From NCBI GenBank assembly GCA_050250395.1, contig JBFWOQ010000004.1:1-64000 (forward strand): a stretch of 64,000 nucleotides of DNA. The letters are read 5' to 3'. Below the pieces are notes generated by a model. The model did no database searches and was not told where the DNA came from. It saw only the letters and a program-made list of their open reading frames with translations. Shown here one piece after another: positions 17,843-26,827 of the stretch (the first letter of the stretch is position 1; each line of letters opens with the position of its first letter). The stretch comes from JAGPUQ01 sp050250395 (GTDB lineage Bacteria; Pseudomonadota; Gammaproteobacteria; Pseudomonadales; Porticoccaceae). The position numbers and the translations under genes were made by a program.

Positions 17843-19258
17843 GTGACAATCGAAACCGTACGGGTGCCCGATCTCGGTGGTGCCGAAGAAGTCGAGGTGA
17901 TCGAGATCGCCGTCGCCGTGGGCGAGCGGGTGGAGGTCGATCAGACCCTGCTGGTGCTGGAATCCGAAAAGGCGACCATGGAGTTGCCGTCGCCGGTGGC
18001 GGGGGTGGTTGCGCGGTTTCTGGTCGCGGAAGGCGACAAGATCAAGAAGGCGGGCGTTCCCCTGCTGGAAATCACCATCGATGGTACGGTTGCCGCCGCG
18101 ACCGCAGTCGCAACTGGCGCGTCCATCGCACCGCAGGGAGTGGACAAGCCCGGTGCCGCGAAGCCGTCCAAACCGTCGGCTCAGGTCGAGACCCCCAGTC
18201 CAGCGTCTGCGCACAAGGCCGCTCCCGCTGCTGAATCCGCACCTGTATCCGCAGCTGAGCCGGCTCCTGAGGAATCCGCTGTTCCAGCGGCACCCGCTGT
18301 GGCAGTGCCGGCGCCCGCCGCCCGGGCCGGAGTCGAACCACAAACATCGGCGCCAACCGGAGCCGAGATCTACGCCGGCCCCTATGTGCGGCGCCTGGCG
18401 CGGGAACTGGGAGTGGATCTGGCCCGGGTGTCGGGTTCGGGGCCGCGCCAGCGGGTGCAGAAAGAAGACGTGCAGGCGTTCGTGCGCCAGCGTCTGGCAC
18501 AGCCGGTCGCCGCGGTGGGCGGCTCCATTCCCGCGGTGCCCGAAGTGGACTACGCCAAATTCGGGCCGGTGACTACCGGCGAGCTGAGCAAGATCGGCCG
18601 CCTCACCGCCGCCAACATGCACCGCAGTTGGCTCAATGTGCCCCACGTCACCCAGTTCGACGATGCCGATATCACCGAGCTCGAAGTTTTCCGCCAGACG
18701 CGCAAAGGCGAGGCGGAGGCGCGCGGCGCCAAGCTGACTCCGGTGCCGTTCATCCTCAAGGCCTGCGCCATCGCGCTGCGCGACAACCCGGTGCTCAATC
18801 GCGCCTTGATGCGCGACGGCGCGCACTTCGTGCAGCGGCAGTTTTTCCACCTCGGCATGGCGGTGGATACGCCGCGCGGTCTGCTGGTGCCGGTGGTGCG
18901 CGATGTCGATCGCAAGGGCATCTGGGAACTGGCCGCCGAAGTCGCCGCGCTCGGCGACAAGGCGCGCGCCGGCAAGCTGACGATGAACGAGATGCAGGGC
19001 GCCTGCTTCACGATATCCAGCCTGGGCGCCATTGGCGGCCGCGGCTTTACTCCCATCGTGAACACGCCGGAAGTCGCCATTCTCGGGGTCTCCCGTGCCG
19101 CCGTGCAGCCGGTCTGGAGCGGCCGCGAATTCATGCCCCGTACCCTGCTGCCGCTGTCGCTCTCCTACGACCACCGCGTCGTCAACGGCGGCGACGGCGG
19201 CCGTTTCCTCACCCAACTGGTGACGCTGCTGTCCGATATCCGGCTGTTGCTGATGTAG
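17843..19258 (+). CDS. aceF: Pyruvate dehydrogenase E2 component AceF
   Basis: AceF is the dihydrolipoyl acetyltransferase core. The 471-aa protein has one lipoyl domain (lipoylated K43 in ESEKATME), an Ala/Pro-rich linker (about 85-175), an E1/E3-binding domain (YVRRLARELGVDL...GRVQKEDV type) and the catalytic domain ending SYDHRVVNGGDGG with His444. Asn replaces the Asp of E. coli HRVIDG, as in Azotobacter E2. Many homologues have two or three lipoyl domains; this one has a single copy. It starts with GTG 17843, with AAGGA 12 bp upstream. Confidence 0.96.
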   Translation: MTIETVRVPDLGGAEEVEVIEIAVAVGERVEVDQTLLVLESEKATMELPSPVAGVVARFLVAEGDKIKKAGVPLLEITIDGTVAAATAVATGASIAPQGVDKPGAAKPSKPSAQVETPSPASAHKAAPAAESAPVSAAEPAPEESAVPAAPAVAVPAPAARAGVEPQTSAPTGAEIYAGPYVRRLARELGVDLARVSGSGPRQRVQKEDVQAFVRQRLAQPVAAVGGSIPAVPEVDYAKFGPVTTGELSKIGRLTAANMHRSWLNVPHVTQFDDADITELEVFRQTRKGEAEARGAKLTPVPFILKACAIALRDNPVLNRALMRDGAHFVQRQFFHLGMAVDTPRGLLVPVVRDVDRKGIWELAAEVAALGDKARAGKLTMNEMQGACFTISSLGAIGGRGFTPIVNTPEVAILGVSRAAVQPVWSGREFMPRTLLPLSLSYDHRVVNGGDGGRFLTQLVTLLSDIRLLLM

Positions 19259-19320
19259 TCGGAGGCAGGCCCGGTCCGGGAGCGGGGCGCCAACCAGCCG
19301 GGACGGATCGCCGCCGCCGG

Positions 19321-19560
19321 CTACCGGGCGATGACATTCGCCAGCGCGATCAAGGCCGTGATGACCAGCGCAGAATAGGGCACGGCAACGGCCGCTACAT
19401 GCTGGCGTTGGCTTCTCGCAAAATCCTCCTTGCGCTTGCTGCTCGACCGGACGCCCAGGTGGCCACTCGGTACGATCGCCAGCGTGCGCCGAAGCTGCCT
19501 GGCGGCGTGGTGCAGTTCGGCCACCAGTTCATCCGGCAGCCGGACGGCGAGCTCGCTCAT
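19321..19560 (-). pseudogene. Antitoxin-like remnant (CopG/RHH N-terminus)
   Basis: The product from ATG 19560 begins MSELAVRLPDELVAEL..AARQLRRT, which reads like a ribbon-helix-helix CopG/ParD-type DNA-binding N-terminus. After about 25 residues the sequence no longer resembles a family (HLGVRSSSKRKEDFARSQ) and ends in a hydrophobic tail. This suggests a decayed or frameshifted antitoxin fused to junk or toxin remains. No toxin gene is adjacent. It could also be an unrelated small protein. Confidence 0.4.
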
Positions 19561-19756
19561 GGCAGCCCCAACTTCAATCAATGTCATTGACATCAGTCTA
19601 CGCCGAAGGCCGCCGCGCGCGCCGATGCTCAGGTGGCACGGCGCCGGGGTGCGCGTAATCCCGTGAACACCCTGGTCGACGTCCAGCCGGCCGGCGCAAC
19701 CCTGTACACTGGCAGGGTTTTCGCGGCGTGGGATTCCGGCCAGTTGCCTCAGCCAG

Positions 19757-19795
19757 TTACCGCCACCCCTTACCGCCGCCCCTTACCGCCACCAC
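19757..19795. repeat. 13-bp tandem repeat, three units
   Basis: Units TTACCGCCACCCC, TTACCGCCGCCCC and TTACCGCCACCAC run head to tail 34 bp before the RIO-kinase start. They are in the otherwise featureless 268-bp gap between the antitoxin-like remnant and that gene. Confidence 0.6.
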
Positions 19796-19828
19796 GACTG
19801 ACAACTCAGACACGCTGACCATCTCTCG

Positions 19829-20692
19829 ATGAAAATTCCCAAAGGTCTTCAGCCCCTGATCGACGATGGCATCGTCGATGCGGTGATCCGGCCCCTCAAG
19901 AGCGGCAAGGAGGCGTCGGTCTATCTGGTGCAATGCGGCAGCCAGATCCGTTGTGCCAAGGTGTACAAAGCGCTCGAACAGCGCAGCTTCCACAAGCTGG
20001 CGGAATATCAGGAGGGCCGCAAAACCCGCAACAGTCGCGACCAGCGCGCCATGGGCAAGCGCAGCAGGCACGGCCGCGACGTCGAGCAGGCGGCGTGGAA
20101 GAACGCCGAGGTGGATGCGCTGTACCGGCTCGACGCCGAAGGCGTGCGCGTCCCCAAACCCCATGGCTATGTCGACGGGGTGCTGCTGATGGAGATGGTG
20201 GCCGACGCCGAAGGCGACGCCGCGCCGCGCCTCAACGATGTCGAACCCGGCGCGGAGGAAGCGCGCGCCTGGCACGGCTTTCTGATGGATCAGATCGTGC
20301 GCATGCTGTGCATTGGGCTGATCCACGGCGACCTGTCCGAATTCAACGTGCTGGTCGGTCGCGATGGCCTGGTCATCATCGATCTGCCCCAGGCCGTGAA
20401 CGCCGCCGGCAACAACAATGCGTTCCGGATGCTGGAACGCGACGTGAACAACATCCGCGCCTACTGCGGCCGTTTCGCGCCGGAGTTGCTGGCCACCGAG
20501 TACGCCCACGAAATCTGGGAGCATTTCAGGAACAACCGCCTGAAGCCCGGCATGACGCTCACCGGCATGTTCACGCACGACGACACCCCCGCCGACGTGG
20601 ACGCGGTCCTGCTCCAGATCGAGGACGCCCGCAGGGAAGCCGAGATTCGTCAGCGCGGTCGGGAAGACGCCGAGCGCGGCGCGGTGGAATAA
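19829..20692 (+). CDS. RIO1-family serine protein kinase
   Basis: This is an atypical protein kinase of the bacterial RIO group. The 287-aa protein has the nucleotide-binding region PLKSGKEASVYLVQ, a Lys in RCAKVYK, the catalytic loop GLIHGDLSEFNVLV and the metal-binding Asp in VIIDLPQAV, all present, so it should be active. The N-terminal IDDGIVDAVIRPL is typical of bacterial members (PA4780-like). The cellular substrate is unknown. It stands alone ahead of the Cys-rich gene. Confidence 0.9.
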   Translation: MKIPKGLQPLIDDGIVDAVIRPLKSGKEASVYLVQCGSQIRCAKVYKALEQRSFHKLAEYQEGRKTRNSRDQRAMGKRSRHGRDVEQAAWKNAEVDALYRLDAEGVRVPKPHGYVDGVLLMEMVADAEGDAAPRLNDVEPGAEEARAWHGFLMDQIVRMLCIGLIHGDLSEFNVLVGRDGLVIIDLPQAVNAAGNNNAFRMLERDVNNIRAYCGRFAPELLATEYAHEIWEHFRNNRLKPGMTLTGMFTHDDTPADVDAVLLQIEDARREAEIRQRGREDAERGAVE

Positions 20693-20798
20693 CGCGCCCG
20701 CGGGATGGACGCTACCGTCCTCAGGAGTATCATCGGGGTCTCCGCCGTCCTGCCGACGTCCCTGAAAAGTGGCGACGGCAATCCGAAAAAAGCTGGCG

Positions 20799-21695
20799 AT
20801 GAACGATTCCGTCAAGTTCTGGCAAGGCTACGACGACTGGTCCCAGGCCGAGCAGGCCTGGGATGCGCGCGCGGCCGAGCTCGCCGGGCAGTTGCCCCTG
20901 AAGACCTTTCGGAAGAACCCGAATCTGCCCGGGATTCGCCCCAACACGCGCCGTTTCCTGGCCTGGAAATCCCTCTCCTACCTGCACCGCCACGACCACT
21001 CCGGCAAACTCCGTCGCTATTTCTGGCGCCATCCCCTGCGCCACGGCGTCGGCCTGCTGAAGAACCTGCTGCGCGGCCGGACCTACCGTCGCGATGACGA
21101 TTTTTTCCTCTATGGCCTCGCCGACGTGGCGGACTTTGTGCGCCGCCTGGAGCAGTCGAACGCCGTGCTGGTGGTGGGTTTCTCCTACTGCCACAAGCCG
21201 TTCGAATGCCCGGCGGGACGCTTCACCGACCAGTGCAGTCACGACCCGAACAGTCCGGTATGCGGACAGTGTTTTATCGGCAAGGCCGTGCACAGCCTGC
21301 CGCGGGTGCGCGTGATCCCACTGTTCATCACCACCGTCCACTACATCGGCGAGCAGATGATCGCGGCCCGCGCCGCCTGGCCCGGCCACCAGGTGCTGTT
21401 TCTGATCACCGCCTGCGAACTGACCCTGGAAATGTTCGGCCTGGTCGGCTGCGCGGTCGGTCTCGAAGGGATCGGCGTGCGTCTCGACGGCCAGATCTGC
21501 AACACCATGAAAGCCTTTGCGGCCTCCGAGATCGGCATCAAACCGGGCATGGCGATTGTCACCGAGCCGACCCAGGCGCGCATCATGGCGATCCTCCACG
21601 CCTTTGCCGACGCCGCCAATGCCGAAACCGGGAATACCGAACCCGGCAACGGGAAGCCGGCGCGCGCCAACATCATCGCCACCGATCGCCGCTGA
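20799..21695 (+). CDS. Cys-rich protein of unknown function, DUF116-like
   Basis: I do not recognise this 298-aa protein with certainty. Its middle carries clustered Cys: YCHKPFECPAG...QCSH...VCGQCFIGKAV, followed by an alpha/beta region (VRVIPLFITTVHYIGEQMI, VLFLITACELTLEMF, VGLEGIGVRLDG). The CPA...C..C.IG spacing recalls DUF116 proteins, which are suspected metal or Fe-S binders. ATG 20799 (MNDSVKFW) is chosen over GTG 20769. The last codons lie inside a 14-bp tandem repeat, so the C-terminus may vary. Confidence 0.6.
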   Translation: MNDSVKFWQGYDDWSQAEQAWDARAAELAGQLPLKTFRKNPNLPGIRPNTRRFLAWKSLSYLHRHDHSGKLRRYFWRHPLRHGVGLLKNLLRGRTYRRDDDFFLYGLADVADFVRRLEQSNAVLVVGFSYCHKPFECPAGRFTDQCSHDPNSPVCGQCFIGKAVHSLPRVRVIPLFITTVHYIGEQMIAARAAWPGHQVLFLITACELTLEMFGLVGCAVGLEGIGVRLDGQICNTMKAFAASEIGIKPGMAIVTEPTQARIMAILHAFADAANAETGNTEPGNGKPARANIIATDRR

Positions 21696-21750
21696 CCGAT
21701 CGCCACTGACCGATCGCCGTTGACCGATCGCCACCGACCGATCGCCACCG
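21681..21750. repeat. 14-bp tandem repeat, five units
   Basis: Five head-to-tail copies of ACCGATCGCCRYYG start inside the last codons of the Cys-rich gene and run past its stop. Units differ at only two or three positions. The array lies 82 bp before ureE. Confidence 0.85.
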
Positions 21751-21831
21751 ACCCGCGCAGCAAGGCGGCGCTATCCTCCGCTGCGAAACCGCCGACCCGC
21801 GGTTGGCGCGGCGCTTGCTAAACTCCCCGCC

Positions 21832-22320
21832 ATGGATATCTTCGATCGCATTGTGTCCGGCGCCGACGCCGCCCGGACGCTCACCCTGAGTTTTGAGCGA
21901 CGCTCCCGTTCGCGACAGCGCGTGGTGCTGGACGACGGCCGCGCGGCCCTGCTCGCCCTGCCGCGCGGCACGGTGCTGCGCGATGGCGATGTGCTGGGCT
22001 GCGCGGATGGCCCGACCGTGCGCGTCCAGGCCGCGGCGGAAACCGTATCCACCGCCGCCCATGCCGAGCCGGCGACCCTGCTGCGCGCCGCCTACCATCT
22101 GGGCAACCGCCATGTACCGGTGCAGATCGGTCCCGGCTGGCTGCGCTATCTGCACGATCATGTGCTGGACGCCCTGTGTCGGGGTCTGGGCCTGCACGTC
22201 GAAGTCGCGCAACGGCCATTCGAGCCCGAGGATGGCGCCTATGCCGGCGGTGGCCATCTTCATGGGCACGGCCATTCCCACGCCGCTCCACATCCCGACC
22301 ATCACCATGGCCATGGCTGA
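21832..22320 (+). CDS. ureE: Urease accessory protein UreE (nickel chaperone)
   Basis: UreE delivers nickel to the urease apoenzyme via UreG. The 162-aa protein has the N-terminal peptide-binding domain (LTLSFERRSRSRQRVVLDDGR), the nickel-binding domain with the conserved YHLGNRHVPVQ motif, and a His-rich tail (HLHGHGHSHAAPHPDHHHGHG) that stores nickel. It overlaps ureF, with ureG after that. No urease structural genes lie upstream. Confidence 0.96.
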   Translation: MDIFDRIVSGADAARTLTLSFERRSRSRQRVVLDDGRAALLALPRGTVLRDGDVLGCADGPTVRVQAAAETVSTAAHAEPATLLRAAYHLGNRHVPVQIGPGWLRYLHDHVLDALCRGLGLHVEVAQRPFEPEDGAYAGGGHLHGHGHSHAAPHPDHHHGHG

Positions 22321-22978
22321 AGCGCTCGCGCCCCTGCTGCACCTGCTGCGGCTCGCCAGTCCGTCGCTCCCGATCGGCACCTTCGCCTGGTCGCAGGGGC
22401 TGGCCAGCGCCGTGGAACTGAGCTGGGTCGACGGCCCGGAAGCCCTTGAGGACTGGCTGCGCGCCATTTTGGTGCACAGTTTCGCGCAGCAGGAATTGCC
22501 GCTGCTGGCCCGCCTGCTGACCGCCGACCCCGAGGGTTGCGCACACTGGAATGCGATCGCCCTGGCCCTGCGGGAAACCGCCGAGCTGCGGCGCGAGGAC
22601 AGCCACTGCGGCGCCGCGCTGTTGCGGCTGCTTGCCGATACCGGGGTGCCCACCGCCACCGCCTGGCCCATCGCCGAGCCCATCGGCTATCTGACCGCCT
22701 ACGCCCTCGCCTGCGCGCACTGGCGCATCGCCTATCCGCAGGCGGCCACCGGACTGGTGTGGAGCTGGCTCGACAACCAGATCGCGGCAGCGCTGAAGCT
22801 GTCCCTGCTCGGGCAGACCGGCGGACAACGCATCGCGCTGGCGCTGTTCGACGGGGTTCCCGCGCTGATCGATCGCGGGGCGCGGATGACGGATGCCGAC
22901 ATCGGCATCAGCCTGCCCGGACAGGTGCTCGCCAGCATGCTCCACGAAACCCAATACAGCCGCCTGTTCCGGTCCTGA
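22313..22978 (+). CDS. ureF: Urease accessory protein UreF
   Basis: UreF acts with UreD and UreG in GTP-dependent activation of urease. The 221-aa product starts MAEALAPLLHLLRLASPSLPIGTFAWSQG, matching the family signature (SP.LPIG.F..S.GLE), with helical repeats after. ATG 22313 overlaps ureE by 8 bp; ATG 22307, two codons earlier, is equally possible. Downstream is ureG after 25 bp. Confidence 0.95.
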   Translation: MAEALAPLLHLLRLASPSLPIGTFAWSQGLASAVELSWVDGPEALEDWLRAILVHSFAQQELPLLARLLTADPEGCAHWNAIALALRETAELRREDSHCGAALLRLLADTGVPTATAWPIAEPIGYLTAYALACAHWRIAYPQAATGLVWSWLDNQIAAALKLSLLGQTGGQRIALALFDGVPALIDRGARMTDADIGISLPGQVLASMLHETQYSRLFRS

Positions 22979-23003
22979 GGGCGGCGCACGAAAGGAGAAA
23001 GTC

Positions 23004-23633
<630 letters not shown>

Positions 23634-23686
23634 ATCGACCCCGTTCGATCCCTCCGGCGCCGGCCAGGCGACATCCCCGAGATCCG

Positions 23687-23702
23687 TGGCACAGAACCTG
23701 CC
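23687..23702 (+). promoter_or_regulatory. Candidate sigma-54 promoter of urtA
   Basis: TGGCACAGAACCTGCC contains the invariant GG and GC spaced by exactly 10 bp and matches TGGCAC-N5-TTGC except for one T to C change. It lies 78 bp upstream of the urtA ATG, in the 146-bp ureG-urtA gap. Sigma-54 with NtrC control of urea uptake is well known in proteobacteria; an NtrC site was not searched for systematically. Confidence 0.6.
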
Positions 23703-23779
23703 TTTGGACATGGAGACCCGCGCTCATAAAAACCCGGAGGCGTGCGGTCAACACCAAACCATTGCCAGAGGGAATCAGC

Positions 23780-25096
23780 ATGAACGAAGCCACACGCACA
23801 AGATTTCGACGCCGATTCAACAAGACCGGCCTACAGGTCCTGACCACCGCGCTCGCCCTGAGCGCCGGTTCCGCATTCGCCGCCGACACCATCAAGGTCG
23901 GCGTGCTGCATTCGCTGTCCGGCACCATGGCCATCAGCGAGACCACCCTCAAGGACACCGTCCTGATGCTGGTCGACGAACAGAACAAAAAAGGCGGCCT
24001 GCTGGGCAAGAAGCTCGAAGCCGTGGTGGTCGACCCGGCGTCCAACTGGCCGTTGTTCGCCGAGAAGGCCAAGGAGCTGCTGGTAAAAGAGCAAGTGGAT
24101 GTGATCTACGGCTGCTGGACTTCGGTATCCCGCAAATCCGTGCTGCCCGTCATCGAAGAAGCCAACGGCCTGCTGTTTTACCCGGTGCAGTACGAGGGTG
24201 AGGAATCTTCCAAAAACGTCTTCTACACCGGCGCCGCGCCCAATCAGCAGGCGATTCCGGCGGTGGATTACCTGATGAAGGACGTCGGCGTCAAACGCTG
24301 GGTACTGGCCGGCACCGACTACGTCTATCCCCGCACCACCAACAAGATTCTCGAAGCCTACCTCAAGAGCAAGGGTGTGGCGGCCGAGGACATCATGATC
24401 AACTACACCCCGTTCGGCCATTCCGACTGGCAGACCATCGTCTCCGATATCAAGAAATTCGGCTCCGCCGGCAAGAAGACCGCGGTGGTTTCGACCGTCA
24501 ACGGCGATGCCAACGTGCCTTTCTACAAGGAACTGGGCAATCAGGGAATTTCCGCCGAAAACATTCCCGTGGTCGCCTTCTCCGTCGGCGAAGAAGAGCT
24601 TTCCGGCTTCGACACCTCGCCGCTGGTCGGCCATCTCGCGGCCTGGAACTACTTCATGAGCGTGGACGCGCCCGAAAACGCCGCCTTCATCAAACAGTGG
24701 CACGCGTTCATCAAGGATGCCAAGCGCGTTACCAATGATCCGATGGAAGCCACCTACATCGGCTTCAATCTCTGGGTGAAAGCGGTGGAAAAAGCCAAAT
24801 CCACGGATGTCGACGCGGTGCGCAAGGCGATCTACGGCCTCTCGGTGCCCAATCTTACCGGCGGCACGTCCGTGATGCTGCCCAACCACCACATCACCAA
24901 ACCGGTGCTGATCGGTGAAATCCAGGCCGACGGCCAGTTCGAAGTGGTCTGGAAGACCGAAAAGGAAGTGCCGGGCGACGCCTGGACCGACTTTCTGCCG
25001 GAAAGCGCCAAGATCACGGCCGACTGGCAGGATCCCGCCATCAACTGCGGCAATTACAACACAGTGACCAAGACCTGCTCCGGTCAGAATTACTGA
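23780..25096 (+). CDS. urtA: Urea ABC transporter substrate-binding protein UrtA
   Basis: UrtA is the periplasmic urea receptor of the Urt system (branched-chain amino acid transporter superfamily). The 438-aa product from ATG 23780 has a signal peptide (VLTTALALSAGSAFA, cleavage before ADTIKV) and the family segments IKVGVLHSLSGTMAISET, VIYGCWTSVSRKSVLPV, LLFYPVQYEGEESS and the C-terminal NYNTVTKTCSGQNY. It leads the operon urtABCDE directly after the urease accessory genes. Confidence 0.97.
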   Translation: MNEATRTRFRRRFNKTGLQVLTTALALSAGSAFAADTIKVGVLHSLSGTMAISETTLKDTVLMLVDEQNKKGGLLGKKLEAVVVDPASNWPLFAEKAKELLVKEQVDVIYGCWTSVSRKSVLPVIEEANGLLFYPVQYEGEESSKNVFYTGAAPNQQAIPAVDYLMKDVGVKRWVLAGTDYVYPRTTNKILEAYLKSKGVAAEDIMINYTPFGHSDWQTIVSDIKKFGSAGKKTAVVSTVNGDANVPFYKELGNQGISAENIPVVAFSVGEEELSGFDTSPLVGHLAAWNYFMSVDAPENAAFIKQWHAFIKDAKRVTNDPMEATYIGFNLWVKAVEKAKSTDVDAVRKAIYGLSVPNLTGGTSVMLPNHHITKPVLIGEIQADGQFEVVWKTEKEVPGDAWTDFLPESAKITADWQDPAINCGNYNTVTKTCSGQNY

Positions 25097-25208
25097 GTCG
25101 GTCGCCGGCCCGCGCGGCTGCTTGTCAGCCGGTTCTCACGCGCGGCGCCGGTCCGTTTCCGAGTTGCCCCGGCGGCGGCCGGGGCCACCCCTAAGAATCC
25201 GGAGCTTC

Positions 25209-26825
25209 ATGAAACCCCTGCTTTTGCTGCTGCTGGTCTTGATCAACGCCGGTGTCGCCGCCGATCCGGGAACCGGCATGACCGCCGCTGCGACCGCGGT
25301 GCGCCCGCCGGATGAACTCATGCTGGCACTGGGCACCGCAAGTTTTCAGGACAAGGAAATCCTGGTGACGCAACTCGCGGCCAGTGGCGATGTCCGTGTG
25401 CCGGTGCTGCTGCAAGCGCTGCTCGATAGCGCGCTCTATCGCGATACCACCACCGGTGCCGTTGTCGCCGTCGCTGCCGACGGCGCCGCGATCCCGTTGG
25501 CAAGCACAGCGCCGACCACTGATACGCCGCGCAAGGAAGATCTACGCAAAATCACGCTCAACAACAGTCTGCGCAGCCAGTTGCGCGTGCTGATTGCCGC
25601 CACCCAACTCCAGAACCCGGACCCCGAGGTTCGCCGCCAGGCCGCCCGCACGCTCACCGGAACCGCGCGCGCCGCCCTGCTGCCGCTGCTGGATCGCGCG
25701 CTCGCGGCCGAGAGCGACGCCGGCGCCCGCGCCGCGCTCGCCACCGCCCAGGCCAGCCTCAACCTCGCGAGTCCGGATGCGGCAACCCGCGGCGCCGCGG
25801 TGGCAGCGCTCGCCGAAACCAGCGACAAGACGATTCTCACCCTGCTGGAACAGCAGGCGGCTATCGAGACCGACAGCAGCGTCAAGGCTTCCCTCACCCG
25901 CGCCATCGCGGAACTGCAAACGCGCGAAAAACTGTTCGCCTTTGCCAGCGACCTGTTTTTCGGTCTGAGCCTGGGCTCGGTGCTGCTGCTCGCCGCCGTG
26001 GGCCTCGCCATCACCTTCGGCGTGATGGGCGTCATCAACATGGCGCACGGCGAGATGATCATGCTCGGCGCCTACACCACCTATGTGGTGCAGTTGCTGA
26101 TGCCGAACCACATCGAATACTCGCTGGCGGTAGCGGTACCTGCTGCCTTTGTCGCAACCGCTCTGGTCGGTATCGCCATCGAACGCAGCGTGATCCGCTT
26201 TCTCTACGGACGTCCGCTCGAAACCCTGCTCGCCACCTTCGGCATCAGCCTGGTGCTCCAGCAGTTGGTGCGCACCATTTTTTCGCCCCTCAATAAATCG
26301 GTGACTACTCCGCAATGGCTGAGCGGCTCCTGGGAGATCAACGGGATGCTGTCGCTCACCTACAACCGGCTGTACATCGTGTTGTTCGCGCTTGCCGTGC
26401 TGGCGGGGCTGATCGCGCTGCTGCGCAAGACCCCCATCGGACTCCAGATGCGGGCGGTGACCCAGAACCGGGCCATGGCGAGCTCCATGGGCATCCGCAC
26501 CGGCCGGGTGGATGCGCTGACGTTCGGACTGGGTTCCGGTATCGCCGGTATCGCCGGGGTCGCCCTCAGTCAGCTCACAAACGTGGGTCCCAACCTGGGA
26601 CAGTCCTACATCATCGATTCTTTTCTGGTGGTGGTGTTCGGCGGCGTCGGCAATCTGCTCGGCACCTTTGTCGCGGCCATGAGCCTCGGCGTGGTCAACA
26701 AGTTCGCCGAACCCCTGGTGGGCGCGGTACTCGCGAAAATCCTGATCCTGGTATTCGTGATCCTGTTCATCCAGCGCCGACCCCGGGGGCTGTTCGCCCT
26801 CAAGGGCCGGTTCGTGGAGGATTGA
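25209..26825 (+). CDS. urtB: Urea ABC transporter permease UrtB
   Basis: UrtB is a LivH-type permease subunit. The 538-aa protein has a signal-like N-terminus (MKPLLLLLLVLINAGVAA) and a helical extracytoplasmic domain (about residues 25-245) usual in UrtB. The permease core follows, with VGLAITFGVMGVINMAHGEMIMLGAY and GVGNLLGTFVAAMSLG. ATG 25209 is preceded by GGAG with short spacing. The gene follows urtA by 112 bp and is 2 bp from urtC. Confidence 0.96.
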   Translation: MKPLLLLLLVLINAGVAADPGTGMTAAATAVRPPDELMLALGTASFQDKEILVTQLAASGDVRVPVLLQALLDSALYRDTTTGAVVAVAADGAAIPLASTAPTTDTPRKEDLRKITLNNSLRSQLRVLIAATQLQNPDPEVRRQAARTLTGTARAALLPLLDRALAAESDAGARAALATAQASLNLASPDAATRGAAVAALAETSDKTILTLLEQQAAIETDSSVKASLTRAIAELQTREKLFAFASDLFFGLSLGSVLLLAAVGLAITFGVMGVINMAHGEMIMLGAYTTYVVQLLMPNHIEYSLAVAVPAAFVATALVGIAIERSVIRFLYGRPLETLLATFGISLVLQQLVRTIFSPLNKSVTTPQWLSGSWEINGMLSLTYNRLYIVLFALAVLAGLIALLRKTPIGLQMRAVTQNRAMASSMGIRTGRVDALTFGLGSGIAGIAGVALSQLTNVGPNLGQSYIIDSFLVVVFGGVGNLLGTFVAAMSLGVVNKFAEPLVGAVLAKILILVFVILFIQRRPRGLFALKGRFVED

Positions 26826-26827
26826 GC

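Noticed and set aside
15039..17849. A 936-codon open frame antisense to aceE
   Set aside because: It is the mirror of a strongly biased GC-rich gene; it has no recognisable domain and aceE is unambiguous.
21681..21750. Short repeat arrays as a CRISPR
   Set aside because: Units are contiguous with no spacers and no cas genes are present.
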